This document shows positions 18,570 through 27,056 of a DNA stretch of 64,000 nucleotides, piece by piece. Every line of letters starts with the position of its first letter. The first letter of the stretch is position 1. The stretch is from Deltaproteobacteria bacterium (GTDB lineage Bacteria > Desulfobacterota > Binatia > UTPRO1), in the NCBI GenBank assembly GCA_029262315.1, contig JAJCZP010000040.1, forward strand, positions 1 through 64,000, written 5' to 3'. A program made the position numbers and the translations under genes. The notes under the pieces were generated by a model that was given only the letters and a program-made list of their open reading frames with translations, made no database searches and was not told where the DNA came from.

Positions 18570-20141
18570 TCAACCCAGGAGCTTGGCCGATGGGATGCAG
18601 ATCTCGAGCTCCTTCTTGGTGTCGAGACGGCCTGCGTCGAGCTGGTTCGCGAAGAACACCCCGGTGCGCTTCGTGTGCTTCGGCTGTTTCGGGGCAATTT
18701 TGACACCCTTGTCACCCACGACGAGGGGACCGCAGCCCTGCTGGGCGATCGTCTTCTTGGCGGGCGTCGCCTTGTAGCAGACGAGGTGCGAGCCGGGCTG
18801 GCCGATCGTTGCCGGTGTGATCGGCTTCGAATCGCCTTTGAAGGGGCCGCTCAGGAAGACGGGGCTGCCGGCCTTGTCGGTCGGGTTGCAGAGCTTCGTC
18901 ACGCCCTTCAGATCGTAGCGGCGCGTCTGGAACTGGTCGACAACCTCGACCTGTATCCCTTTCGGGAACTTCGGCAGCTTGGTGCCATCGGCAGCCTTCC
19001 GTTGCGGCTTGGCTTTGTAACAGAGGAAGTGGTCGACGTCGTGACTTCCTGGATCGGGCACGGTCGCCGGCACGCTCAGGTCCTTGCCGGTCGGCACCAT
19101 GAGGCTCGTCGGCTTCTTCACCTCGAGCACGAGGTCGTTGCACTGATTGACTATTCGAATGCCTTCCCGCTTGACGAACCTCGGCTCGCCCTTCGCGGCC
19201 TTTACCTGGTACTCGGTCAGATGCACCACCGGGTCGAGGATGCCCTCGCCGTTCTTGTCGCCCGGCACACCGAGGGCGAGTGGCTTCTTGATGTCGTAGC
19301 CGGCGTTGCCGAACTGATCGGTGAGCACGACCGGACCGAACTTCACGAACTTTTCCTCCCCCTTCGTGATCTTGGTCTTGTACGTCACGAAGTGGTCGAG
19401 GTCGGGAACCGTCGCCCGACAGAACGCCAACGTGCCGACCGCACCAGAGCTGCCGAAATTGGGACCGTAAATGGGAACCCGCACCGCGATCTGACACGTG
19501 TCGGGACCGAAGGTCTCCATCGCCACGCCCACGCCTGCGCCAGCGACGATCGTCCTGTTGATCGCGAAAGCTCGGTCGGCAAAGCCGCCTCCGGGGCAGT
19601 TCACGATCGTGCCGGTCGTCAACGCGGGCAGGGGCCACGCGATGTCGAGTGCGATCTCGGCGAACGCCGCCGGCCGATCGACGCTCACGGAGATGGAGAA
19701 GCTCGTCACGAACTCCAGGATGACGGTGACGGCCTGGTCGGAGTCGTTCTTAAATCCGAAGAAGTTGAAGGCGTCCTCGGCGGCGTCGCGCGTGCCACCG
19801 GGATCCGCCGTACAGGCGAAGTCGTTTGCAGCGTCGATTGCCGAGTCGACGCCATCCTCGGTCGCCGTCGACGAGCCCCCGAACGTCACCGATCCGGGCC
19901 CCGCTGCCTCGAAGACGAGTTCGGTCACTGGTGGCGCCGGATCGATGACATCAATCTCGAAGCCCGCCGGCAACTCCGGGAGGCTCAGGCCGTCGTCGTC
20001 CTGAACGTCGAGGACGCGAAGCGAGACCGAACTCGTCACGCTGGCCATGGCCGAGGCACTGGCATGGCTCGGCCCCGACCCGGCGAAGAGCGTCCCGAGC
20101 ACGATCCCTGCGAGCATAGCTATGACGTAACGGCGGCTCAA
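18570..20141 (-). CDS. Secreted protein with four tandem ~80-residue repeats (DUF7450-like)
   Basis: Start uncertain. I prefer the TTG at 20141, which gives a signal peptide (RRYVIAMLAGIVLGTLFAG) and 523 residues; ATG 20117 and the GTG at 20279 are alternatives. Residues about 30-250 form a secreted beta-rich domain with no family I know. From about 255 to the end there are four related units, each beginning like DHFVTYKTK / VHLTEYQVK / DHFLCYKAK / SHLVCYKAT. Each continues to a V-x-DQF or V-x-NQ step and ends [YL][DE][LIV]KK...L..P.[DG]K. I associate this unit with proteins annotated DUF7450, but that name is from memory. Probably extracellular; no enzymatic motif seen. Stands alone between the cytochrome operon and another repeat protein. 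Confidence 0.65.
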   Translation of the reverse strand: MSRRYVIAMLAGIVLGTLFAGSGPSHASASAMASVTSSVSLRVLDVQDDDGLSLPELPAGFEIDVIDPAPPVTELVFEAAGPGSVTFGGSSTATEDGVDSAIDAANDFACTADPGGTRDAAEDAFNFFGFKNDSDQAVTVILEFVTSFSISVSVDRPAAFAEIALDIAWPLPALTTGTIVNCPGGGFADRAFAINRTIVAGAGVGVAMETFGPDTCQIAVRVPIYGPNFGSSGAVGTLAFCRATVPDLDHFVTYKTKITKGEEKFVKFGPVVLTDQFGNAGYDIKKPLALGVPGDKNGEGILDPVVHLTEYQVKAAKGEPRFVKREGIRIVNQCNDLVLEVKKPTSLMVPTGKDLSVPATVPDPGSHDVDHFLCYKAKPQRKAADGTKLPKFPKGIQVEVVDQFQTRRYDLKGVTKLCNPTDKAGSPVFLSGPFKGDSKPITPATIGQPGSHLVCYKATPAKKTIAQQGCGPLVVGDKGVKIAPKQPKHTKRTGVFFANQLDAGRLDTKKELEICIPSAKLLG

Positions 20142-20327
20142 GATTCGCTCAGCTCGTCCGCGGGCCTGCTGGCCCAAGTGGACAACGGGCTCAGCGTCCC
20201 ATGATTGCTCGGCCGACGTCAACAGGCCGGCGACGGTGGGATCACGATCCTCGTGCGGTAGGCGCGTACGCGGTGGCACGACTGCGTCACTAGTCTCACA
20301 GTACCTCAGTGCACATGATCACCGACG

Positions 20328-21722
20328 CTACGGTGGGGGAGTGAGGCTGTTGGCGCCGGCGCCGAGCTTGGACTTGAACTTGCCGTCTACGGTCGCATTG
20401 CCGAAGTCGACGACGTCGTCACCGTCCCCAGCCTTGACGTCAACGTTGCCCATGAAGGTGGTATTGTTGCCGCTCACGTCGTTCGGGCCGTCGCCGAGCG
20501 CGAGCTTGGTCTTCCCGGGGCCGACGAAGGAGTTAACAAGGGTCAGGTCGTCGTCATGGTCGCCTCCCTTGTAGCTGAGATCCTCGCCGAGCGCGGCTCC
20601 GTCGAGGATGACGGTGTTCGACCCGTCCTTCATGGTCAGCTTGACGTCCCCGTCGACCTGCGCGGTGGTCGTGATGCTGACACCGTCATCGCCGTCGCCC
20701 CCCTTGTAGTCCAGTTTGTCGGCGAATCGGCCGCCGTCGCTCATCGCGAGGACGTTGGCTCCGTCCCCGAGTTGGAGCTTGGCCTTGCCGTGGACGATAG
20801 CCCCAGTCCTCAGAATGATCGCGTCCGCGTCGACACCGGCCTTGACGGTGAGCTTCCGTGCGACGCTCGCACCGTTCTGTAGCGTGAGATCGTTATCGTC
20901 GTCACCCAGGGAGACCTTCAGGTCGCGATCGACGCTCGCACCGTTCTCGAGGAGCACCGAGTCGTTGCCGGCGCTGGCCTTGATCTCGAGCTTGTTGCGA
21001 AGGACCGCACCACCGGTCAGCGTAACCATGTCGGGGCCGTCGCCGAGGTCGAGCTTCACCTGCTTTTCGACCACCGAGCCGTCGGCGATCGTCACAGTGT
21101 CGCCGCCCGCGCCTGCGTCGAGCCGCAACTTCCCCCCGACCTGTGCGCCCCCTGCGAGCTCGACCTCGTTGACGCCGCCTGCGAGATCGAGCTTCAGATC
21201 CTTCATGACGATGGCGGTAGCGTCGACGATCACCGAGTCAGGGCCAGTACCCGCCTCACACTGCACCTTGCCGTCGACGAGCGCGCCGTTCGTGATGTGT
21301 AGCAGGTTGGCCCCGTCGCCAAGGGAAGCGTCGAGCTTCTTTCCGACGACGGTGCCTTCCCTGACGATGACGTCGTCGCCGCCTGGGCCGAGCTCGAGCG
21401 TGAGGCCTTTGGGAATGTCGAGACCGGTGAACGTATAGCTGTTCCGACCGCCGGGGTCAGCGACGGCGACCTTCGTGATGTCGGGAAAGACGACCGCCAC
21501 ACCGGCGCCGTTCACGGTGGTGCCGTCGTTTGGCGTCACACGCACCTCGCCAGCAGTCAGACCCGCAGCGTCGAGGGTGAGCACGCTATCGTTGGCGTCA
21601 CCCTCTATGGTGAGGGTGCCGCCCTTCTGGGTGACACCGGCATTGCCGGCGACAAACGCCGCGGTGAGCGCCGGAGAGCCGAGGCTCAAACACAGGGCGG
21701 TAAGAAGGATGCGGATCGTCAT
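20328..21722 (-). CDS. Secreted ~21-residue-repeat beta-solenoid protein
   Basis: 464 residues; ATG 21722 with a GAGGT ribosome site just upstream. Signal peptide about 1-22. From about residue 95 to the end the sequence alternates two similar coils of roughly 21 residues, for example KLDLGDGPDMVTLTGGAVLR and KLEIKASAGNDSVLLENGAS. Each has a DG/GD/GND turn, a [VI]xL strand and a G-A-x-V turn. The many D/G/N at turns look like Ca-binding RTX or bactofilin-like solenoids, but the strict RTX nonamer is not present. Likely a surface or periplasmic structural protein. It is divergent from the OmpA-type gene with 188 bases between. Confidence 0.68.
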   Translation of the reverse strand: MTIRILLTALCLSLGSPALTAAFVAGNAGVTQKGGTLTIEGDANDSVLTLDAAGLTAGEVRVTPNDGTTVNGAGVAVVFPDITKVAVADPGGRNSYTFTGLDIPKGLTLELGPGGDDVIVREGTVVGKKLDASLGDGANLLHITNGALVDGKVQCEAGTGPDSVIVDATAIVMKDLKLDLAGGVNEVELAGGAQVGGKLRLDAGAGGDTVTIADGSVVEKQVKLDLGDGPDMVTLTGGAVLRNKLEIKASAGNDSVLLENGASVDRDLKVSLGDDDNDLTLQNGASVARKLTVKAGVDADAIILRTGAIVHGKAKLQLGDGANVLAMSDGGRFADKLDYKGGDGDDGVSITTTAQVDGDVKLTMKDGSNTVILDGAALGEDLSYKGGDHDDDLTLVNSFVGPGKTKLALGDGPNDVSGNNTTFMGNVDVKAGDGDDVVDFGNATVDGKFKSKLGAGANSLTPPP

Positions 21723-21910
21723 GTTACCTCGCTGTCATGCGCGCCGCCATCCGCTGCCGAGGCGACGGTCGATCTCCCGGATACATAGACGGAAACGGGG
21801 GTCCTCCGTCAAGCTCCAACGTGTCCGCGGGGCTCGTGGGCGACAATGACCGGTTGGCCGAGTCCAGGGCCCGCCTGGAGGCGATGACCGGCTGATGCTA
21901 GTTTGCACGA

Positions 21911-22957
21911 ATGCGTACCTACCCTGTGTTTCTTGGTTTCCCCGTCCGTCATCGCGCGCGCGGATTCCATTCGAGCCGTGCGCTCATGGCAGCTAGCGTG
22001 GCTGTTCTGCTACTGGTTTCCCTGCCCGCCCCAGCGGCGGCCGCCGATGTCGAGGGCAGCGCCGACCACCCGGCGATCTCCCGCTACCCCGACTCCGAGA
22101 TTACCCACTATCGCGTGTTCAATCACACGCCCTACAAGATCGCCGTCGGACCGGTCACGGGCTATCGCCACATCGACGACTGGGTCGAGACCGAGGGACG
22201 GCTGACCCGCGTCTTCTACACGATCGAGAACGGCAAGACCGTCAGCGACGTGTACGCGAACTACGATCGCGCGCTCAAGGACGCAGGCTTCGAGATTCTT
22301 GCTCAGGGTTTCTTTGCCCAGCACAACGTCAAAAAGGACGTCGGGGGACGCAGCTTCATCGGTGTCGCCCAGCTGCCGAATCCAGCGCTGGAGGGATCCG
22401 CCGCGATACTGAACGCGGGCACGTCCACGAGCGGCGGCGCCGGCTACATTGCCGCAAAGAAAGATCGCAATACCGGACCGCTCTATCTGGTGATGATGTT
22501 CGAGCAGCACAGCGCTAAGACGGTCGGCTATCTCATCGACGTCATCGAAGCGCAGGCGGCGGAAACCGGGCTCGTGACGGTCGACGCCGCGGCCATGGGC
22601 AAGGACATCGATGCACGCGGCCGCACGGTGCTGCGCGGGCTCTATTTCGACACCGACCAGGCGACGATCAAGGCAGAGTCGAAGCCGGCGCTCGATGAGA
22701 TCGCGAAGCTCCTCCGGGCTCGGGCCGAGATGCAGGTCTACATCGTCGGCCATACCGACGCGGACGGCTCGCTCTCCCACAACATGCAGCTCTCGGCGGC
22801 TCGTGCCAAGGCCGTGACGGATGCGTTGGCCGGAGACTACGCGATCGACGCGGCTCGTCTCGATCCGCACGGCGTCGGACCGCTCTCCCCACTCGACAGC
22901 AACGCCGGTGACGCGGGCAAGGCGGAGAACCGCCGCGTCGAGATGGTGGAGCGCTGA
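21911..22957 (+). CDS. OmpA-family protein with N-terminal DUF4892-like domain
   Basis: 348 residues from ATG 21911. A better signal peptide starts at the ATG at 21986 (MAASVAVLLLVSLPAPAAAA), so that may be the true start. The mature N-terminal half (DHPAISRYPDSEITHYRVFN; RVFYTIENGKTVSDVYANY) resembles the DUF4892 domain. The C-terminal domain is OmpA/peptidoglycan-binding: LRGLYFDTDQATIKAES, the D and R residues that hold diaminopimelate in VYIVGHTDADGS and NMQLSAARAKAV, and the final ENRRVEMV. It should anchor the outer membrane or a periplasmic lipoprotein to peptidoglycan. There is no beta-barrel segment, so it is a DUF4892-OmpA soluble or lipid-free version. Monocistronic by spacing. Confidence 0.9.
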   Translation: MRTYPVFLGFPVRHRARGFHSSRALMAASVAVLLLVSLPAPAAAADVEGSADHPAISRYPDSEITHYRVFNHTPYKIAVGPVTGYRHIDDWVETEGRLTRVFYTIENGKTVSDVYANYDRALKDAGFEILAQGFFAQHNVKKDVGGRSFIGVAQLPNPALEGSAAILNAGTSTSGGAGYIAAKKDRNTGPLYLVMMFEQHSAKTVGYLIDVIEAQAAETGLVTVDAAAMGKDIDARGRTVLRGLYFDTDQATIKAESKPALDEIAKLLRARAEMQVYIVGHTDADGSLSHNMQLSAARAKAVTDALAGDYAIDAARLDPHGVGPLSPLDSNAGDAGKAENRRVEMVER

Positions 22958-23004
22958 GAGGCGAGGTCCGGACTCGCGCGGCGGAGGGCGCTCACGGCCG
23001 ACTT

Positions 23005-23035
23005 CATGTGCTCTCCAAGCTACAAGTAGCACATG
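23005..23035. repeat. 8-bp inverted repeat between the OmpA-type and epimerase genes
   Basis: CATGTGCT (23005-23012) and AGCACATG (23028-23035) are perfect complements around 15 bases; a nested GCTA-CAAG-TAGC stem is the alternative fold. There is no U-run, so a regulatory dyad is as likely as a terminator. Confidence 0.3.
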
Positions 23036-23130
23036 GCGCAAGGGGGAATATGTAGGTGTCTCCGCTGGCGATAGCCTTTCGGCCAAGCGGGCACTAGACC
23101 TCGCGGCCCACGCCGGTAAGAATAGGCCGG

Positions 23131-24150
23131 ATGAGGGTGCTGGTAACCGGCGCGGCAGGGTTCATTGGGTCCTTCACGTCCCAACGGTTGCTCGATCGCG
23201 GTGACGAGGTCATCGGGCTCGACAATCTCAACGACTATTACGACCCGAATCTCAAGAAGGCGCGGCTGGCGCGACTCGAGCGCAGCCCTGGCTTCCGGTT
23301 TGTGAAGATGGACCTCGCGGATCGCGAGGGTACGGCCAAGCTCTTCGCGACGGCTGGGATCGACCGGGTGGTGCACCTGGGTGCTCAGGCGGGCGTACGG
23401 TACTCGATGGAGAACCCGCACGCCTACGTCGACAGCAACGTCACCGGCACGCTCAACATGCTGGAGGGCTGCCGCTACAACAACGTTACGCACATGGTCT
23501 ACGCCTCGACCAGTTCGGTTTACGGGGCGAATACGACCATGCCGTTCTCGGTGCATCAGAACGTCGACCATCCGCTCTCCCTGTACGCCGCGACGAAGAA
23601 GTCGACGGAGCTGATGGCGCACACCTACGCCACGCTCTACGGCCTCCCGCTCACGGGCCTGCGGTTCTTTACGGTGTATGGCCCGTGGGGCCGGCCGGAC
23701 ATGGCGCTCTTCCTGTTCGCCAAAGCGATCCTCGAGGGTCGGCCGATCGACGTGTTCAACCACGGTCACCACAAGCGCGACTTCACGTACGTCGAGGACA
23801 TCGCCGAGGGGGTCGTGCGCGCGCTCGATCGCGTGGCCATTCCCGATCCCGCGTGGAGCTCCGATGCCCCGGATCCGAGCACCAGCACCGCGCCCTACCA
23901 GCTCTACAACATCGGCAACAGCCAACCGGTCGAGCTCATGCACTACATCGAACTGCTCGAGCAACGGCTCGGCCGGAAGGCCGAGAAAAACATGCTCCCG
24001 CTCCAGCCGGGCGACGTCCCGGACACCTGGGCGGATGTCGAAGACCTAGCGCGCGACGTCGACTACCGGCCCGCCACCCCTGTCGAGGTCGGTGTCGCAC
24101 GGTTCGTCGACTGGTACCTCGAGTACTACGGCGTCGATCTGAAGCGCTGA
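23131..24150 (+). CDS. NAD-dependent epimerase, UDP-glucuronate 4-epimerase type
   Basis: 339 residues, matching the 330-345 of UDP-glucuronate 4-epimerases. The Rossmann motif GAAGFIG is at residues 7-13. The catalytic S-Y-K set is seen in [10 protein letters not shown] and [13 protein letters not shown], and [10 protein letters not shown] is the usual SDR element of this group. It interconverts UDP-glucuronate and UDP-galacturonate for capsule or lipopolysaccharide. It lies alone here, without other sugar genes, which is common for this enzyme. Start ATG 23131 gives the expected N-terminus directly before the Rossmann strand. Downstream 24206-24231 holds a hairpin-like inverted repeat. Confidence 0.93.
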   Translation: MRVLVTGAAGFIGSFTSQRLLDRGDEVIGLDNLNDYYDPNLKKARLARLERSPGFRFVKMDLADREGTAKLFATAGIDRVVHLGAQAGVRYSMENPHAYVDSNVTGTLNMLEGCRYNNVTHMVYASTSSVYGANTTMPFSVHQNVDHPLSLYAATKKSTELMAHTYATLYGLPLTGLRFFTVYGPWGRPDMALFLFAKAILEGRPIDVFNHGHHKRDFTYVEDIAEGVVRALDRVAIPDPAWSSDAPDPSTSTAPYQLYNIGNSQPVELMHYIELLEQRLGRKAEKNMLPLQPGDVPDTWADVEDLARDVDYRPATPVEVGVARFVDWYLEYYGVDLKR

Positions 24151-24205
24151 CGCAGGCGTTCAGGCACCGGTGTCCTTCGGGATCGTGGAGTGTGACGATC
24201 CCTTT

Positions 24206-24231
24206 CCGCCATGGGCGTAGTACCATGGCGG
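24206..24231. repeat. 9-bp inverted repeat after the epimerase
   Basis: CCGCCATGG (24206-24214) and CCATGGCGG (24223-24231) are perfect complements with an 8-base loop, and TTT/AAA can extend the stem past a single G bulge. No U-tract follows on the plus strand, so it is a weak terminator candidate. Confidence 0.4.
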
Positions 24232-24291
24232 GAAAGAAGAATGACCCTATGTAGCCGCCTCGGCGATCGCAGGGATTGACTCGACCCGAAG

Positions 24292-24337
24292 TCGGAGGAT
24301 CATACCGGACACAATCGGAGGATCATACCGGACACAA
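24292..24337 (+). repeat. Perfect 23-bp tandem duplication at the start of the deazaflavin-type gene
   Basis: The 23 bases at 24292-24314 are repeated without a change at 24315-24337. Each copy contains GGAGG, and the second ends in the A of the ATG at 24337. It looks like a recent slip or duplication of the ribosome-site region. Confidence 0.9.
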
Positions 24338-24816
24338 TGGGAATGTATCATCGATTGGTTGAGAGCATGGTGAAGACACGCGCGGGTGGGTGGGCCTTCC
24401 TGCACGTCTTCAATCCCTTGGACCGCCGCCTCCTGCGGTGGACGAACGGAGCGATCAGCACCGGTCTGGGGACGGACTTCGCTGACAATGAGGTGCTCCT
24501 CGGATGCACCGGCGCGAAGAGCGGAACGCCGCGCGACGTGCCTCTCCTGGCCACTCCGTTGAACGAGAGCTGGATTCTGATCGCATCGGCCGCCGGGCAT
24601 GCGGAGAATCCGGCCTGGTACTACAACCTGAAGGCACACCCGGAGTGCTCCTTGCTCGTGCGCAAGCGGGGCGAATCACGGTTCACGGCCCGAGAGCTGG
24701 ACGGGGAAGAGCGCGCGCGCGCGTGGGCCGCCGCGAACGCGCAGTACGACGGTTTCACGACCTACCAAGGGCGAACCGAGCGCCGCATCCCCGTGATGCT
24801 GCTCGAGCCGCGGTAA
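24337..24816 (+). CDS. Deazaflavin (F420)-dependent nitroreductase-family protein
   Basis: 159 residues. The pattern is that of the DDN/split-barrel family: LLRWTNG, LLGCTGAKSGTPRDVPLL, ILIASAAGHAENPAWYYNLK, HPECSLLVR. G-x-KSG and the NPAWYxNLxAxP block are the hallmark of F420H2-binding Ddn relatives. Such enzymes reduce nitro or quinone-like compounds using F420, and F420 genes are reported in Binatota and Actinobacteria. Cofactor use here is inferred from family. The start could be ATG 24337 or 24343; the GGAGG copies in the 23-bp tandem repeat lie 15 bases off the first ATG, a long spacing. No neighbour obviously belongs to its pathway. A second family member is at 59170. Confidence 0.85.
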   Translation: MGMYHRLVESMVKTRAGGWAFLHVFNPLDRRLLRWTNGAISTGLGTDFADNEVLLGCTGAKSGTPRDVPLLATPLNESWILIASAAGHAENPAWYYNLKAHPECSLLVRKRGESRFTARELDGEERARAWAAANAQYDGFTTYQGRTERRIPVMLLEPR

Positions 24817-25083
24817 CGGTTCGCAGGGCCCATCGCCACACCGACGACCGCCGCTACACCGCGTGCCCCATGGTGCTGTTCCGGCCGGGTTGAATAGGTC
24901 CACACCGCAATGCGAACGCCGGAGGAGAGGCGACCCATCTCTGCCCAAAGTTCCCGCAGCGTTCGCCACTAATTTGGGCGCGTTCGCACCGTGCCGCGAG
25001 CGATACCCCGAGATTCCGGCGTCCGTGGTGGTCTGGCCCGCTCATTGCTTCCGTCCCTGCCGAGCCGTACGAGCAGTGTAGCC

Positions 25084-27036
25084 ATGCCCAGCGATATCGA
25101 CCAGGTCCTGCAGAGCATCCATGCATGCCGTCTGAGCTCCGACGGCGGCGCACCCGCCGCCAACCTTCCGGAGCTGAGCCAGACCGAGGCCGATCGCTAC
25201 GGAATCTGCGTCATCACGGTCGACGGGTCGACGCACGCGGTCGGCGATAGCACGGCCGCCTTCACCATGCAGTCGATCGCAAAGCCGTTCGTCTACGGCA
25301 TGGCGCTCGAGGAACTCGGGCTCACATTGGTGCGACGACGGATCGGCGTGGAGCCGACCGGCAACCCGTTCGACTCGGTCCCTGGCCGCGACGAGGTCGC
25401 CGCACGCCGCTTCAACCCGATGGTGAACGCGGGCGCCATCGCCACCACCAGCCTCATTCAGGGGCGAACGCTCGAGGGGCGCTGGGAGCGCATGCGGTCC
25501 GCGTTCGGCCGGTACCTGTGCCGGAACGTCCGCACCGATGAGCCCGTGCTCACGGCGAAACGCCACGCCGACCACGCGACCCGCGGACTGGCCCATTTGA
25601 TGTGCGCCGAAGGCATGGTGGACGGAGCCATCGACGACGTCATCGAGCTCTACTTCCGGCAGTGCTCGGTGCGAGTCGACTGTCACGACCTCGCGCTCAT
25701 GGCCGCGACGCTCGCCAACGGCGGCCGCAATCCGGTCTCGGGCGAGCTGGCGATTTCACGGCGCCACGTGCGACACGTCTTGAGCGTCATGTTCAGTAGC
25801 GGCATGTACGACTTCTCGGGCCAGTGGGCGTACCGCGTTGGCCTGCCCGCAAAGAGTGGGCTCTCGGGCGCGATCCTCGCGGTGGTCCCGGGCCGCTTCG
25901 GGGTCGCCGTCTATTCGCCGCGACTCGGCGACCACTCGAAGAGCGTGCGCGGCGTCGAGACTTGTGAGGATCTGGCGCGCAGGCTCAAGCTGCACGTCTT
26001 CGAGGCGGGCCCGCCGGCGCAGCGTCGCCGCGCGATCTCGGTCGGCAGCCCCGTGTTCGAGGAGACGCTGCAACGGTTGCATACGACGCATCAAGGCCTG
26101 ACCACGGGCCACGTCTACGTCAGCGATCCGAGCGTGGCACGCACGCACGGAGCCCAGTTCGGCATTTGCGCGGTGTCCATCGACGGGCAGACGTGCGGCG
26201 TCGGAGACGCAGACGTCCCGTTTCTGATCCAGTCCATCTCCAAGGTCTTCACGTACGGGCTCGCGCTCGAGGATCATGGCCGGGCCGCGGTGCTCGCAAA
26301 GGTCGACATCGAGCCGACGGGACACGCGTACGACTCGATGATCCGCGTCGAGAAACGCTCGAAGCGGCCCTACAACCCCATGGTCAACACGGGAGGCATC
26401 GCGACGGCCAGCCTCGTCCACGGCAACAACCCGGCGGAGCGCCTGAGTCGCATTCTGTCCATGTACGCGCGCTACGTCGGTCACCCGGTGTTCGTAGACA
26501 CCCCAGCCTTCCTTGCCGAGCAGGCGAGCAACCATCGCAACCGCTCCATCTCCTACCTGCTGCGGCACTTCGACATGATCGAGGGTCCGGTCGAACACGT
26601 GCTCGATTTGTACCTGCAGCAGTGCTCGGTGCTCGTGACGGTACGCGACTTGGCCCTGATGGCGGCCACGCTGGCCAACGACGGCGTGAATCCGGTCACG
26701 GGCGAGCGCGCCATTGCCGCCGACTACGTACGCGACATGCTCACGGTCATGTGTACGTGCGGCATGTACGATTTCTCGGGCGAGTGGGCCTTCAACGTGG
26801 GATTCCCTGCCAAGAGCGGCGTCGGCGGCGGCATCATCGTCGTCGTGCCCGGATCCATGGGACTCGCCGTCTTCTCTCCGCCGCTTGACGAGCACGGCGC
26901 GAGCGTCCGGGGCGTTCGCGTGTGCGAGGACCTGTTCATGGAGCTCGGAATCCACCCCTTCGAGCCGACCGGACGTCGGCCGGCGCCGCTCACGAGCGTA
27001 TCGACGTCTGCGTCGGGTGCGCAATTGAGCGCGTAG
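25084..27036 (+). CDS. Tandem two-domain glutaminase (serine-type, penicillin-binding fold)
   Basis: 650 residues from ATG 25084: two full glutaminase A domains, about 1-315 and 340-640, in one chain; usual glutaminases are about 310 residues with one domain. Domain 2 has the complete active site: S384-x2-K387, N435, E479, N486, Y510, Y562, V580. These line up without gaps with S66, K69, N117, E161, N168, Y192, Y244 and V262 of E. coli YbaS (numbers from memory). Domain 1 keeps S64, K67, N115, Y190 and Y242, but has K159 for the Glu and T166 for the Asn, L260 for the Val, and lacks the YIP-type Tyr (NLPEL). So domain 1 probably cannot hold the substrate amino acid in the usual way. Deamidates glutamine in the cytoplasm (no signal peptide). 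20 bases before asnB, so one operon. Confidence 0.9.
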   Translation: MPSDIDQVLQSIHACRLSSDGGAPAANLPELSQTEADRYGICVITVDGSTHAVGDSTAAFTMQSIAKPFVYGMALEELGLTLVRRRIGVEPTGNPFDSVPGRDEVAARRFNPMVNAGAIATTSLIQGRTLEGRWERMRSAFGRYLCRNVRTDEPVLTAKRHADHATRGLAHLMCAEGMVDGAIDDVIELYFRQCSVRVDCHDLALMAATLANGGRNPVSGELAISRRHVRHVLSVMFSSGMYDFSGQWAYRVGLPAKSGLSGAILAVVPGRFGVAVYSPRLGDHSKSVRGVETCEDLARRLKLHVFEAGPPAQRRRAISVGSPVFEETLQRLHTTHQGLTTGHVYVSDPSVARTHGAQFGICAVSIDGQTCGVGDADVPFLIQSISKVFTYGLALEDHGRAAVLAKVDIEPTGHAYDSMIRVEKRSKRPYNPMVNTGGIATASLVHGNNPAERLSRILSMYARYVGHPVFVDTPAFLAEQASNHRNRSISYLLRHFDMIEGPVEHVLDLYLQQCSVLVTVRDLALMAATLANDGVNPVTGERAIAADYVRDMLTVMCTCGMYDFSGEWAFNVGFPAKSGVGGGIIVVVPGSMGLAVFSPPLDEHGASVRGVRVCEDLFMELGIHPFEPTGRRPAPLTSVSTSASGAQLSA

Positions 27037-27056
27037 ATCGGTAAGGAGGCGCGATC

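Noticed and set aside
25084-27036. Tandem glutaminase read as two beta-lactamases
   Set aside because: The SxxK-type fold is shared, but GMYDFSG, PAKSG and the NPMVNAG or NPMVNTG block are glutaminase-specific.
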